Numbered from the stretch's first letter, positions 33,205 to 45,605 are shown. The stretch is 64,000 nt of DNA from Cannabis sativa (GCF_029168945.1 NC_083604.1:74292211-74356210), one strand, 5' to 3'. Numbers and translations are program-made. The notes: generated from the sequence alone by a model not told the origin.

Positions 33205-33940
33205 ATAGAAATGGCGGTGATAGTGAAAGAAATGAACATTAATATTACTTTTCTTAATCTCTAAGCACATAGGAAGAACATGACTAAACCTATATGGTTA
33301 ATAACAAAAGTAAATAAGAATGAACATAAAAGATAGAACAAGATAAATACCACTATTACTAGAATCACTAAATAAAAATATATAGAAAAAGCATGACTAA
33401 GTCTATATATATATATATATTTAGTATATAATAGCATATATATAGTAGTATAGATGGATGAAGAACAAGAAAATAAAAGTGAAATAAGAACTTGCATTGC
33501 TCAAATAAATATTACAAGTGAATCAAAGATACAAATATGAGATTAGGCCATTATGCTAATCATTCTCATAAAGAAATATGAGAAGAAAAGTGAAGAGAAA
33601 TTTTGCTATAGTTTTTTTACTTTAAAAATTACACTAAAGAGAGTGTGTCTAAGATATGCCCCCAAGGGGTAAAGAGGTGTCTTAAGAGGTCTCATCTTTT
33701 CCTTATTTATAACCAAAGTGGAAGAATTAAAATAATTAATAAATTAATTATTTTAATATTTTTTTCTAAAGATTTCTTTGCATAAATGAGGTAGGTGAGG
33801 GTAAAATGGTAAAATATACAAAGTGCAATTTATTCACTGAGAGAAATAGTAAAGAGAGCCAAATAAATGCAAAGGAATATAAAATTATAAATTATTTTGA
33901 AATGTAATTTCAAAATAATTTGAAAAATGGCGGATTGAAG
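33205..33940. other. AT-rich interior, no gene seen
   Basis: A-rich sequence with TATATA tract at 33405-33420 and repeats of AGAACATGACTAAACCTATA-like phrases. Nothing codes for a recognisable product. Confidence 0.5.
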
Positions 33941-34626
33941 GAGAGAGCGACACTTGGCGCACATGTATTTGTTGCTGAAACTCGGATTAAAGGAGGAGCG
34001 GACAAGTGGCGAGCATGGAATGGCTAGAGTGGGGGAAATGCTGGCAGCAGGCGGACACGTGTCAAGCACGGAAGAGTTGGCGCTGGGGGACAAACGGGTC
34101 CAGGTGGGACCCGTTCGCTGGTGCTGGCAGGCGGAAGGCAGGCGCCTCACGCGCCCTTGTCTGGGGTGGAGCACACGCGTCCGCTTGGGCCGTAGGATTA
34201 GCACACGGACGGCTGGGATGATGGGGATGGTTGCGTGCGAGTGGGCTTTGCTGGCTCCAGAAAAATCTGATTCCGTTTTAAACAATTACTCCTTTTTTTC
34301 TTCAATTCTTCCTTACTCTTCAAAACACCAAATAATTTTAATTTCTAAAAAAAAAAAAATAATAAATTAAAACTAAATCAAATATTTTCAACATAAAAAT
34401 ATAATTTATTAATTTCATGAAAATATTAATTTATTTTTAATTTATATTAAACTTTAAGCTTATTAAATGTTTATTTTTCACTATTAATCACTTATAATAG
34501 TTTTAGATGCGACATAATGTTTGACAGATTAAAAAAAATCAAGTTTCTTTAGGGGCGACATTCATTTGAGGCGACTTTACGTTACCTCAAAATTGGTCAC
34601 CCCTAGAAATTATATTTGTTATAGTG

Positions 34627-35160
34627 TGCATTCATAGATTTTAAAGCCTTTGCAGAAAACCAATTTGAAACTAAAATAAAAGCATTAAGTGTGATTGGGG
34701 TAGAGAGTATCAGGTGTTTGAAAGTCTAGTGAGAGCTAATGGCATTCATTTTCAACATTCATGTCCCCATACATAAGCTCAAAATAGGAGAGCTGAAAGG
34801 AAACATAGACACATAGTTGAGATGGGTTTAACTTTACTAGCTCAGAATAGTATGCCTCTCAAATTTTGGGTTGAAACTTTTTAAATCTCTATTTATCTAA
34901 TAAACATACTTTTAACACTTGTTTTAGACAATAAATCTCCCTTTGAAATACCTTTTCACAAATAACAAAATTATAATAACCTAATGACTTTTGGTGTTGC
35001 ATGTTATTCATGTATAAGACCCTATCAAAGTCACAAGTTCTAGTTTCACTCATTGAGGTGTGTATGATTTCTATAGAGGAAATGTCTAAGTACTACAAGC
35101 ATGGTGTATATTCCTAGAAATATTGTATTCAATGAAAAAGAATGAAAACAAGAAATACAA
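34627..35160 (+). pseudogene. Copia integrase remnant
   Basis: Shifting frames give FKAFAENQFETKIKAL, VRANGIHFQHSCPH, AERKHRHIVEMGLTLLAQNS, MPLKFWVET, LDNKSPFEI and YIPRNIVFNEKE, the C-terminal half of a copia integrase and the linker to reverse transcriptase. The D and E region is eroded by frameshifts. It probably belongs to the element represented by the gag at 30613-31290, from which it is now separated by about 3.3 kb of inserted DNA. Confidence 0.75.
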
Positions 35161-35194
35161 TTAAGAACGACAAATAAGCATCTACTTTTTGATA

Positions 35195-35320
35195 AACCAC
35201 CATGAGCTTACCTTGGAGTTAAGCATACTTCACTTGGGGTAATCTCAAGATGGAAAATTTTCTGGGGAGTCATCTTAGAAAGCGTATGAGTGAGGACAAA
35301 GTACGCTAGAAAGATGCATA
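35195..35320 (+). repeat. 5S rRNA-derived (Cassandra-like) fragment
   Basis: GGAGTTAAGCATACTTCACTT, TCAAGATGG and GGGGAGTCATCTTAGAAAGC, followed by GAGTGAGGACAAAGTACGCT, parallel the better copy at 47037-47345. Degenerate; not a functional 5S gene. Confidence 0.6.
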
Positions 35321-36020
35321 TTAGGATACAAAATTAGTAATTATTCCAGAGATTATCAAGAGGAATGGATGTGTTAATAAGTAGAAATTTACAAGGTATT
35401 GAGAGGAGTATATAGTAGTGGATGGAAATAAGAAGTGCTCTTCTTGAATATCTATCAGAAATGAATACTTGACTTGTTATTAAGTTAAGTTAGTAGACCA
35501 ATTTAGGAGGTCTCATATATAGGAGGAATAAAAAGACATAATTATGAATTATGTATTGTGGGATCTTATGATTTCGACTGAATAGTAATATAGTTACATA
35601 CCGAGTTAATATGTTGTCTATTAGTATAGATAATTTATACAATAAATAAGGATATGGAATTCATACAAGGAAATAATCTAATCTTGTGAAATTTCAAGGT
35701 TGATATCTTTGGCTATGATGTTAAGAATTAAAGAAGGTTATTGAGAACCATGGATATTAAAGCAAAAATAGTATGATGTTTTATTTTTGAAAGGTGTGTA
35801 ACTTGACAAGATCAATGGAATATTAGAAATATGTCATGAGTATACTTGATTAAGGTTAGATTATCTTAGAATAATCTCTTCCTTTGACAAAGTGTTTTTC
35901 TAAAAGTGATAATTAAATGTACTATTAGTTAGGTACTTCAATAAGTGTGGTATGAGAAAAATATTAGATACCTGTTTACTGAGGTAAATAGGCTAGGTAG
36001 CATATCAGCTAGTCTTAACT
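35321..36020. other. Intergenic, nothing recognised
   Basis: AT-rich DNA with no coding potential or repeat that I recognise. Confidence 0.5.
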
Positions 36021-36135
36021 CCCGTCGGTCTCCCTCTACTATCCGTCGCATATGTTGGACCACCACCACCTCCCGCCGGTGTCCATCTCGTCTCCGTCTC
36101 ATACGTCGGACCACCACCACCTCCCGTCTGTTTCC
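36021..36135. repeat. 51-bp tandem repeat, GC-rich
   Basis: Units start CCCGTCGGTCTCCCTCTACT (36021) and CCCGCCGGTGTCCATCTCGT (36072), with a partial third at 36123. Each ends in GGACCACCACCACCT. The period is a multiple of three, so open frames cross it on both strands, but no protein is recognised. Confidence 0.75.
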
Positions 36136-36389
36136 CTTTCTCTCTTTCTCTCTCTCCGAGCTCGGTATAAATACACTTATTTATTTATATACTTTTTTTA
36201 TTTATTATATATCTTTATTTTGTTATTGTATAAATTTAATGTATTTTAAATTTAGTTGTTATTGTAATAAAATTAATTAGTTGTTTTATTTTAATTTAGG
36301 TAAAATTATAAAACTAATGGAGGAAAAAAAAATAGAGGAGAATACAAATTTTTCTACCATTAGTTGCAGGAAAATCTGTATTTTTTTCT

Positions 36390-36625
36390 TTTTTTTTTAC
36401 ATTCCCAACGGTTTAAAACCATCGCCTATAACAGGGTATAGTCGACAGTTTTAAACCGTGCCCTATACTATAAGCGACAGTTTAAAACTGCCGGAAAGTC
36501 CACATTAGCGACAGTTTTTAACCGTCGCCTATTTGCCCATTTTACGATAGTCGTATAGGCGACGGTTATAAGTACTTTAAACGACTGTTTAAAAAACGTC
36601 AAAAAAAACTATTTTTGTAGCAGTA
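36390..36625. mobile_element. CACTA-terminus fragment with GCGACGGTTTTAAACC repeats
   Basis: The right end TATTTTTGTAGCAGTA, reverse-complemented, is TACTGCTACAAAAATA, a CACTA-like terminus. Several copies of GCGACAGTTTTAAACCGTCG-like units in both orientations form the subterminal region. The left boundary is uncertain. Confidence 0.55.
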
Positions 36626-36629
36626 ATAA

Positions 36630-39600
36630 TTATATTGTAGTATGTATAGGTTTAATTACAGACCATCTTTACTCATAAATTGTCCCAAGTGTAATGTTTA
36701 AGTTCTAAAACATATACTACTCTTTTCTTTAAGGTGCTTGTTGTTTTAATATTCAAAAATATGTAAGCATGAAATAGAAATATATTGATTATTGCCCCAA
36801 TTGACGACTTCTTAATTAATTATATGTCTTAAACAAGATATGTATATACTGGGTGCTGTTGATCCACTTTATTTGTTGCCACCTCACCTTAGTTATATGT
36901 CTTTGGTTCTTTGAGAGAAAAAAGTTTGAGAGAATATGAGAATGAGAGGGAAAATGAAAAATTCTCATTTCGTACAAAGAGGGTTTTTTTACTCGTCATA
37001 GTCACCCAGTGTGATCATGATACGTGGCAAATCAAAAGTTATTTGATCTAATAACTATCTCAAGTCATGCTTACACAGACTCTGAAGGGTATAATGATGT
37101 GGCATATTAGAAAGATAAAGGTCATTATTTCAGGCATCATTTTGAAAACCCTTGATAAGACTTCCAAACGTCACTTTGATATGACAACACAACTTGCCTA
37201 TCACTCGAGATAATTTCACTACTAACAGACAGCTGTCATTGCAAAACTAAGGGTATTTTTTATGGCACGAGTTTTTGTTCTAAAAATATGAGTACAGTCT
37301 CGTAAATAGCTGACACGTGGACTTAATTCTCAATGGAAAATGATGACGGATCAATAGATAGCTCTTGTGGAGCTAACCTTACATGATGTGAACTTACAAG
37401 AAAGTGCAATCGAGACAGGGTCTAGACACTATACATAATATAACATCGAGAAATAAGTAAGGTACCAAGAGAAGTTAGTACTAATCGTGCATGTATCAAT
37501 TATATGTGATGAGCAAGTATATCTCTAATGTGATAGGTAAAGATTGTTTCTTTACACATGTTTGGTTTGAAAGTCTAATGTGTTTGACGACTCATTAGGT
37601 ACTCACAATTTCTAAGTGTTCAACGTAAAAATATTCGAATATGCAATTAAGAATGATCGCTGACATTCACCTAATAATCCTAAAGGCCCATTATGTGAGT
37701 GAAATACCTCAGAGCCTGCGCGCTTGTGCGTTTGGAATACGAATAATTATAATGTAACTAGACAAGTTGCGCACGTTCAGGCATTTAATCAAAGAAGATA
37801 CAAAATTTATCTTTCATTTATTCTGTTAACATTATCTTAATTAATGTAATAAATGGTGATGTCTGGTCGATTATGTAAAATCAAAGGACACTTGCTTTTT
37901 ATATAACGGAGTGATCCAAATCAAATAAACTAAACTGAAAAGAATTTCCAAAAGTGACCTAAGCATACCAAGCTCTAACTGAACTACTACACTTCTCTGT
38001 CTCATTTACTTTTTATTGTCTTTATTTTGTCTATTTTGTAGTCCAATCTTTGAGTATTCACCACACTAGGTGAATACCCGCATATTTGTAAGTGTGTTCT
38101 TGCTTTGCTCGAATACTCACTATTTTTGGTGATGTCTAATTTCTTTCGACAACAAAGATGTTGGGACTTGAAGATGGGTCCAAAGGAGTTACAAAACTCC
38201 ATTTTTGATTATGCTGAAAATGAGTTAGGTGACATATTGCTTAAAGTAATTTTCATTATAAAACCTCCCAAACGTTTTTGTTTTATTGGAGTTTAGTCCC
38301 AACATTTATTCTCCAATGTCTATAACCCCTATATCACTGATTTGTGTGATGATAACATATAGAGTGTCATGAAAGTGTGATTATCTTAAATATAATAAAT
38401 AGTGGTCTAATGTGCTCATTTGTAAAACCTAGTTTTCTGTCATTAACAGCACTTTGTTAGAAAACTCTAAGACTTGATAATACATTATTAAAATCATGAT
38501 GATCTCCACTTTTTTACACTCAAAATTGTGAGTGAAAGTTCTCTTCATCATTTTTATCTTCTTACATCTAGTATATTATTTGTATAATATTTTTCTTCTA
38601 CATTTTATACATAAATATAAATATATATATTTATATATTTACTTACAAAATACATACATACATACATATCGCCTAAAGCCTCACAAAATTTAAGACCTAC
38701 ATTTTAAAAGTAATATGCATTTTTTTTTATATATATAATATGGGTAATATACATTAAAAAATATATTTAGAATATATTTTTAGAAAAAAACTTCTTCATT
38801 CAATTAATTTGAACATTAATATTTAATTGTCAACATTAATTAATTTTAAATCTAAAACTTTGGAATTATTGGTTATGCCCATATTTCGAGTCATAAATAT
38901 AGTTATGATGTGGAAAGTTAAATACGAAAATTGTGAAAAACTCAATAATAAATAAATTGTCTCAAAAAATAATTAATTACAGGCAATGTTAGTCTCGCAT
39001 TACGTATTAGCAGTTAGATCACTAGATAAGCAACATCTCGAAGTGATAACGATAGAAGTCTTCTCGGGTGTAACAAATCGAAATTATATCACTAAAAATG
39101 GTAGATAATGAGTTCTTTAAGAGCTTGCAACTTATTGACTCACATACTCGTGAGTATGTTAAAGAAAATAAGTAAAGTGTAACTTATTTCAAAATCTCAG
39201 AAGACTAAGTCTAAGAGTTACTCTAGAAAGGCTAAACTAAAGCGATAATAAATATTTTAACTAGTATCTCGTAAAATGCGACTAGCTATCCTTGAAAATT
39301 GTTGAAAGATGCAAGCCATGCTTGGAACGTGTTACGTCAACCACAAAAGACTACTTCCACACAAGATCAAAAGGAAGCTATTAGCAATTATTTTATTTTA
39401 TCCACATGTTGTAAACATGAAATGTGAAGATTGTCCACGTTTCATAAATGGTTGCCTAGATAAGATCGAAAAGAATAATTCATGTCGTAATAAAAACCCT
39501 ATAAATGGGACAAAACCTAAAGAGAAAGGGATCAATCATTTTGGGAAAGAAAGACCCTGTGAGATTGAGTAAATATTCATAGTTATTCATTTGTAATCCA

Positions 39601-39700
39601 AGTACAATACCTAAAAATACTCATAAATAATAATAACGTGTGGAGTATGTAAATTTTAACTACAAAACTACGTAATTAGTGTTTTATATATATATATTTA
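36630..39700. other. Intergenic, no gene recognised
   Basis: AT-rich to moderate-GC DNA. Parts (about 37000-37750 and 38985-39560) have a more balanced composition and resemble decayed retroelement non-coding sequence, but I could not pair LTRs or find coding motifs. Short open frames here carry no recognisable domain. Confidence 0.45.
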
Positions 39701-40180
39701 TTAATTATATATAGTTAATTTTTATTTAGAGGACCTTATTAATTGTTAAACGAAAATTTGAGCTAATATATTAATAATTGATGATTTTTTTAATAAAAAT
39801 TTTTATATATAAAACAAATATAAATAATATTATAATATTTTTATATAATTATACTTATTTAATTAATTATGATCATTTTTATGCTTATTTATTTTTTATG
39901 AAATTTTTTTAAAAATGAATTAAAGTTTATATTCATGAAGAGAAAAAGATTAATCATAGTGTGATGATTATTAATAAATATGTGAAGAATAATATAAATT
40001 TAATATAAAAAATAAAAATCTTGAAAAGTAAGAATTTAAAAGTAGTTTATCTGAAACTAAAAATTTTAATAAATCTTGATAAAATTAATAATTTTATCAA
40101 AAATATTTAATTTAATTTTCACCTAAAGCCGTATTCTAAGTTTCACTTAAACTTTGTACAAGCTTGAGACGGCCCTACAT
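39700..40180. repeat. Inverted-copy repeat, left member
   Basis: AT-rich block ending TTGTACAAGCTTGAGACGGCC. Its inner sequence (AAATCTTGATAAAATTAATA..., AATATTTAATTTAATTTTC) reappears in reverse orientation at 40850-41290, where it starts GGACCATCTCAAATTTGTAT. Probably two copies or two halves of a hAT-like non-autonomous element. The ends are not fixed. Confidence 0.45.
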
Positions 40181-40849
40181 ACATGTTATAAAAATGTGTT
40201 GTATTTATTTAATTAATATTTGTCTTTGTATTGCTATATTATAATTAGTTGTTCTTGATTTCTATTCTTGTAATAAATCTCTAACATACACATTTTTATT
40301 ATTAAGATGGATAATATATTAAGTTTTGTCCAAGTGCATGGATCATCTACCCCAATAAACTATTATATTATATCTGTTGCTCTACCTATTTTAATATTCT
40401 TTATTTATAAAACTACAATATAGTACTCATTAATTTATTAACGTGTCACTATTTACTATGAATTTCGAAAAAGAAAAAGGAAAACGTGTAATTTACTATG
40501 CATAAAATAAATGATAAAATGTCTTATAGTTCACAAATAATTGAACTCACACCTACCATTAATTATCCAACGTGATTTTTTTTTTATTTTTTTAATGAGA
40601 ACGTGATTTAAGTGTGTACTAATAATTCACCTACCAATAAGGTAAATTTAATAATAAATACTGTCCATTGTGTGAAAGAAATGAATGATTTATTGACTAA
40701 TATACATAACTGATTTATTGACTAATATACATAACTTTCATGATAATAATTAAACTAATAAAAAACATTTAAATAAGTTTTCCTATATATTAAGACAAAT
40801 ATTTCTTTCATATCACATGAATGATAAGTTTGAACTACAAATTAAAACT

Positions 40850-41290
40850 AGTTAGGATTATGGTTTTCGCAGGACCATCTCAAATTTGTATAAGATTTTA
40901 GGTAAAATTTGAACAAGTCCTTAGACGAAAATTAAATTCGACATTTTTAATAAAATTATTTTAAAATTTATTAAAATTTTATTTTTCAGACTAATTAATT
41001 TTAAATTCTTATTTTTAAGTTTTTTATTTTTTATATTAATTTCATTTTATTCTTCCCATGTTTTATTAGATATTTTTTTTTCTTTCATGAATGAAATTAT
41101 ATTTATCTATAAAACTCTTTTATAAAAAATAAATTATTAGCAGTAATAAAAATAAGTATAATTATGAAAAGTTTAGATTTCTTTTATATATAAAATTTCT
41201 TATTAAAAAATATTGATTATTAATTAAAAACTCTAAAAGTTTAGATTTGAAATTAATTGAATTGTAATGTTAACAATTAATAGTTAATAT
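40850..41290. repeat. Inverted-copy repeat, right member
   Basis: Reverse-orientation relative of 39700-40180: TAAGATTTTAGGTAAAATTT, then GAAAATTAAATTCGACATTT and AAAAGTTTAGATTTGAAATT. Non-coding. Confidence 0.45.
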
Positions 41291-41315
41291 ATATAAAACA
41301 AATTTAGTACTTTAG

Positions 41316-41778
41316 AGCATTTCTAGTGAGACTTTAGAGCATTTCTAGTGAAGTATCAAATAGGTGGTGTATTGTTATTTTTTAGTACTTTTCAATAAAA
41401 AGTTTCTCCAATAGTGTGCTATAAGTTGTGTCAAATTTAATACATACGTTAAAAATTGAGTTAAATTTGTTACAAGATATAGCATGGGTTAAATTTGGCG
41501 CACAATAAATACTATTTTTTTAATTATACTTTTGTCATCAATCATTAATGAAATACTTTAATACATATATTTTATTTACAATATTGTCATTAGTAATTTT
41601 TTAAATATTTAATTTATTGTTTGTCATTAATGATATTTTATTTTTTAAACCAATTACCTCTTAAAATGTTATTCTGCATTGGAGCAACATAGCAAATATT
41701 GTGCTAAATATAAAGTTTGTTTATTTTTTGTGCTAAATTTAATGCAATATTTAAATATTGCATTGAAGATGATCTTAG
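41316..41778. mobile_element. Probable MITE (GAGCATTTCTAGTG family)
   Basis: Starts at TTTAGAGCATTTCTAGTGA, which is duplicated in tandem (about 41313 and 41333), and ends near CATTGAAGATGATCTTA. The interior has inverted phrases (GTGCTATAAGTTGTGTCAAATTTAA and TTGTGCTAAATTTAATG). The arrangement resembles plant MITEs with GAGCATCTCCAATG-type ends. The target duplication is unclear. Confidence 0.5.
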
Positions 41779-41843
41779 ACGATTGCCTAAATTATCTTAT
41801 AATTAAACCAGCCCTGAATTTGATGATATATGATTAATAAATA

Positions 41844-42123
41844 GGGTAAATAGTGGCATAAGTACTCAAAGTTTTATGTTTGTAAGCGGCATAAACTCAA
41901 TATTTATTTTTAGCGGTATAAGTACTCAATGTTTGTAAAACTGTAATTTTTCTCTAATAAATTCAAATGTTCTTTTAATAAATTCAAAACAGAGTCTGTA
42001 CTGACAAAATTGGAAGAAAAATACAGTTTTACAAATATTAGATACTTATGCTGCTAAAAATAAACATTGAGTTTATGCCGCTAACAATTATAAAAATTTG
42101 GGTACTTATGCCGCTATTTACCA
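41844..42123. mobile_element. Mutator-like MITE (280 bp)
   Basis: Inverted arms of about 105 bp: GGGTAAATAGTGGCATAAGT on the left and the complement of TACTTATGCCGCTATTTACC on the right. Both contain GCGGCATAAACTCAAT-type and AAAACTGTATTTTTC-type blocks. A perfect 9-bp direct repeat TAATAAATA flanks it at 41835-41843 and 42124-42132. The 9-bp duplication and long TIR point to Mutator-like ancestry. Non-coding. Confidence 0.88.
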
Positions 42124-42132
42124 TAATAAATA

Positions 42133-42974
42133 TTCGTTAAGAATATGTTTAATTAAATAGATAATGTATACTTTGTAAAAAAAATTACAATATTCTTACT
42201 CACAATTGTTAAAAATAAAAATCTTATTTAATTGGGCATAATAATTGACATATATACTTAAAAAATTAAATGATTAGATAATAATCAATTTTATATTCAT
42301 TCATAATAATGTCGTCTCTCCAATAAATATATATTTTTTTATATATTTATATATATAACATCTATCTATACTCTATAATAAGAATAGATTTTGATAAAGT
42401 CTTTTATGTGTGTTTTTTTTTGTAAGGATTTTTTTTACTATTATTGCTACGTGTACTTTAATATGTTATTAATATTATACTAATGGGTTGTTTTTTTTTT
42501 TTTCTGATGAAATACTAATGGGTAGTTAATAATTAGTTAATATTTTTTTTTAAAGATGCTCAATACTATATTAATGTGGTACTTAATAATTAGTTAGTAT
42601 TTATTTTAATAATTAGTTAGTATTTATGAATAATTTTTGTATTATTTTTTTTAATTTTTTAATAAACAATTTTTTTTATATTTATTACGCTCATATTTTA
42701 AATATTAAATATAAACATAACACGTAAAGACGTAACACGTAAATATAAATTTAAAAAATAAAAAATAAAAAACTATAAGCTTGAGAAATGAGTTGTGCTA
42801 CAATTAATGATGGGGAGAAGCGGAGTCCATATGTGGTCATGGCCATCCCTAATACTTCATAATGAGTTAATTATATTTTTTATTTATTTAGAGATTTTTT
42901 CCCACTTTTATTATGTAATACAATGGCCTCCCTTATGTGTATATAAATAAAATTGTGAAGCCACTTTTATCATT
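42133..42974. other. AT-rich intergenic
   Basis: No gene is seen. The phrase CTCTATAATAAGAATAGATT near 42370 could be a transposon terminus, but nothing pairs with it. The stretch TAATGGGT(T/A)GTT is repeated around 42481 and 42518. Confidence 0.5.
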
Positions 42975-44237
42975 AGTTCTCATCCTTCACTCGTGGGGGC
43001 TACTGTAAATCAATTGATGCTTTGTGAGGAGATCAAATGGGATGTGAATGTGGTAAATGATTTGTTTGAGGACAGAGATAAAGATCTCATTCTAAGCATT
43101 CCATTAAATACTATCAGAATAGAGGATCAATGGTATTGGCTTCATGAGAATTCAGGCTGCTATTCGGTCAAATCTAGTTACAAATGGCTACAAGAGACTA
43201 AAGGGCAGTGGTCTGCTGCTATGGAATCAAGTTTCTGGCGTGTCTTTTGGAAAACTAAAGTCCCACCGAAGGTATTGGACTTTGCTTGGAAAGCTGTATG
43301 TGGCTGTCTACTCGTGTTCAGCTTCAAACAAAACATGTCCCTGTTCAGCTGCATTGCGTGTTATGTAACAGGGAAGAGGAGTCCATCATGCATGTCCTGG
43401 TACAATGCCAGTTTGCTCGTTCCTGCTGGTCTCGTTCTGCAGTCTCTCTCGGTCAAGTTGCAGCTGCAACGTTTGGTGATTGGCTCTAGGATGTCTTGAG
43501 TCGTGGCCATGCAAGCATGTTTGAGGAAGCGCTAATGATTTCTTGGTCCATTTGGAAAGCGCGAAACGACTTGCTTTGGAATAAAAAGGTTCAAGTTGCA
43601 GCTGATGTTGTTCTTTCTGCACGAACAGTCCTTAACCAATGGAATAATGCACGCTCAAACCGTTTTGAGCCGCTGCCTGCAATAGTTCATACACTTTGCA
43701 CCAGCGAGCATTGGATTGCACCGGAGTTGAATTGGGTTAAGGTAAATGTGGATGGGGCAACATTTGCATCTACACAGTCCTATGGCGTTGGTGGTATAGC
43801 CCGTGGAAGTGATGGCAGGCTTATCGAAGCCTTTTGTCTACATAAGGACGGCTGTGTGCAACCATCTTTAGTGGAAGCAATTGGTGTGAAAGAGGCGCTG
43901 AGTTGGATAAAGGAAAAAGGATGGCAGCGCATAATACTAGAAACAGATTCACTGGTGGTGGTTCAAGCCCTTGAAAGCAATGTTGAAATGCAATCTGTTT
44001 TTGGTTCAGTGATTATTGACTGTATTAATCTTCTTAATTCTTTGGTCAATGTTTATGTCCGTTTTGTTAAGCGATCTGCTAATAATACCGCCCATTGTCT
44101 GGCTCGCGGTGCTTGTTATTGGTCAGATTGTATTTTTGTTAGTAGCAATGTTCCTAGTACTATTAACACTGCTGTAAGTGCCGATTTGGCATTTCTATCT
44201 TAATGAAGTTTTCTACTTTCATTCAAAAAAAAAAAAA
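42975..44237 (+). pseudogene. 5'-truncated LINE: zf-RVT and complete RNase H domain, poly(A) tail
   Basis: Plus-strand coding remnant starting in the C-terminal part of an L1-type ORF2. DQWYWLHENSGCYSVKSSYK and KTKVPPKVLDFAWKAVCGCL (zinc-binding RT-associated domain) run to about 43300, then one frameshift to VPVQLHCVLCNREEESIMHV. After an in-frame TAG near 43488 the frame is open to 44203. That part holds an RNase H domain with all expected acidic positions: Asp in KVNVDGA, Glu in LVEAIGVKEAL, Asp in LETDSL, and the last Asn/His region VKRSANNTAHCLAR. A poly(A) run at 44225-44237 marks the 3' end. It is less decayed than the 3281-9831 LINE. Dead on arrival through 5' truncation, typical of target-primed insertion. 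Confidence 0.9.
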
Positions 44238-44748
44238 ATAATTAAAAAAGAAGTTTGGGTGTTTTTTTTTTTTTCTCTTGTTTATTATTATTAATAGCTT
44301 TATTTATTATTTAATTAATATCATACTTATTTTAGCTATTACTATTTATATCCAAGGCCCACCATTTTATTTTTTATTTAGAAAAACAAGAAACAAAAGG
44401 TGGTAATAACAAAGTAAAATAGATTATTCTTTAAGTTATTTTTTTGTATAATTCATTTTTTCATTTAGCTAGCAGTAAAAAATATTTACATTAAAATTGA
44501 AACTTTATTTTTATTGTTCTATTATTTTTATATGCATATTAAAAATACTGTATATATATAATTAATAATTGGTAGTTTGAGATTTAAGATTTACTCGGTA
44601 GTCTCCACATACAATACAAAAAATTAATATCAGAGAAAAGGTATATTATAGATTCTAACTTTTGAATTTGTTCTCTAACTGAAATAAATGGTTACGTATG
44701 CTAAATTTCATTATTTTATTGATTGGAACTTATATTCAAAAAACATTA
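44238..44748. other. AT-rich intergenic, nothing recognised
   Basis: Between the LINE poly(A) and the next MITE. No coding sequence or repeat boundary is seen. Confidence 0.55.
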
Positions 44749-45152
44749 GGCTAATTAGGATTTTTGCGCCCTAAACTTTGACATGTACCAAATCATATCC
44801 CCTGAACTTTTAAGGTTGTTGAAAATGCTCCCTGAACTATTGAGATTGTTGGATTTAAGGACTTTTATGTAATTTCATTCAATTTTACTATTTCAGTGAT
44901 TGTTTATGTACTAATCCGTGCTCTCCAGATTTTAATATCTACAAAATCATGCCCCTCAAACTTTGACATGTATTAAATTATGGCCCCTGAACTGTCATCC
45001 ATGTTAGACATTTTTACTAAAATTAGAAAAAAAATCCTTAAATCCAACAATTTCAATAGTTCAGGGGGCATTTTTAACGACCTTAAAAGTTCAAAGGGCA
45101 TGTTTTGATATATATATGTCAAAATTCAGGAAGCGAAAATACTAATTAGGCT
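44749..45152. mobile_element. GGCTAATTAGGATTTT MITE, copy 1
   Basis: Left end GGCTAATTAGGATTTTTGCG; right end GAAAATACTAATTAGGCT, its inverse. The interior alternates CCCTGAACTTT(A/T) / AAAGTTCAGGGGGCAT and ACATGTACCAAATCAT-type phrases in both orientations. Related copies are at 45606-45970, in intron 2 of gene 3 (about 54777-55135) and at 59243-59420. Non-coding. Confidence 0.8.
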
Positions 45153-45605
45153 AAATAGGTACATTGAACTGGAAAATAAATCACACTTTGCGTTCAATTA
45201 TATATTATTTAATGATAATTAAGTGATAAAATAATATAAAACTTCAAATTTTGATATTTTATATAAATATATATTAATAAAATAAGTAACTATTCTACTA
45301 AATTTTCACTTCTTACTCTTAATAATATAAAAAAAATAAACTAATATTGTACAAAATATTTTGAACTTAAAATAATTCTTATTTAAATAGTTTATTATAG
45401 ATGAATATTATTATAAGGTTAGTTTTCGAAATATTATATCGTTTGAATAAATTGAATTAGAATTTAAAAAAAATATAACAATTGATAAATCTAGAAATTT
45501 ATCATATATAATTTCAAAACTAATGTCCTTATATTATTTTAAAGTACAATTGATAAATCTATATAAAAAAAAAAAAAAAAAACTCATATTATATTATTTC
45601 AAAAT

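Larger units (their letters stand above)
31458..34626. mobile_element. Probable CACTA-type remnant carrying later insertions
   Basis: The right end, reverse-complemented, begins CACTATAACAAATATAATTT. Subterminal GTCGCCCCTAA/TTAGGGGCGAC motifs occur near both ends (31466-31600 and 34545-34610) in opposite orientation. Copia fragments lie on both sides. The left terminus is not clear and no target duplication was confirmed. The interior has no transposase gene. It contains A-rich DNA with repeated CATGACTAA(A/G)(C/T)CTATAT phrases (32304, 33278, 33386), a hAT-like MITE, a long-TIR element and a GC-rich block at about 33940-34260 containing ACACGTGTC-type boxes. An open frame there is not recognisable as a gene. 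Confidence 0.5.

Noticed and set aside
33830..34370. Overlapping open frames of 138-151 aa on both strands
   Set aside because: GC-rich island without stop codons on either strand; no domain recognised in any frame.
34627..35320. Possible continuing host gene after the CACTA end
   Set aside because: Motifs are copia integrase with many frame breaks, followed by a 5S-derived repeat.
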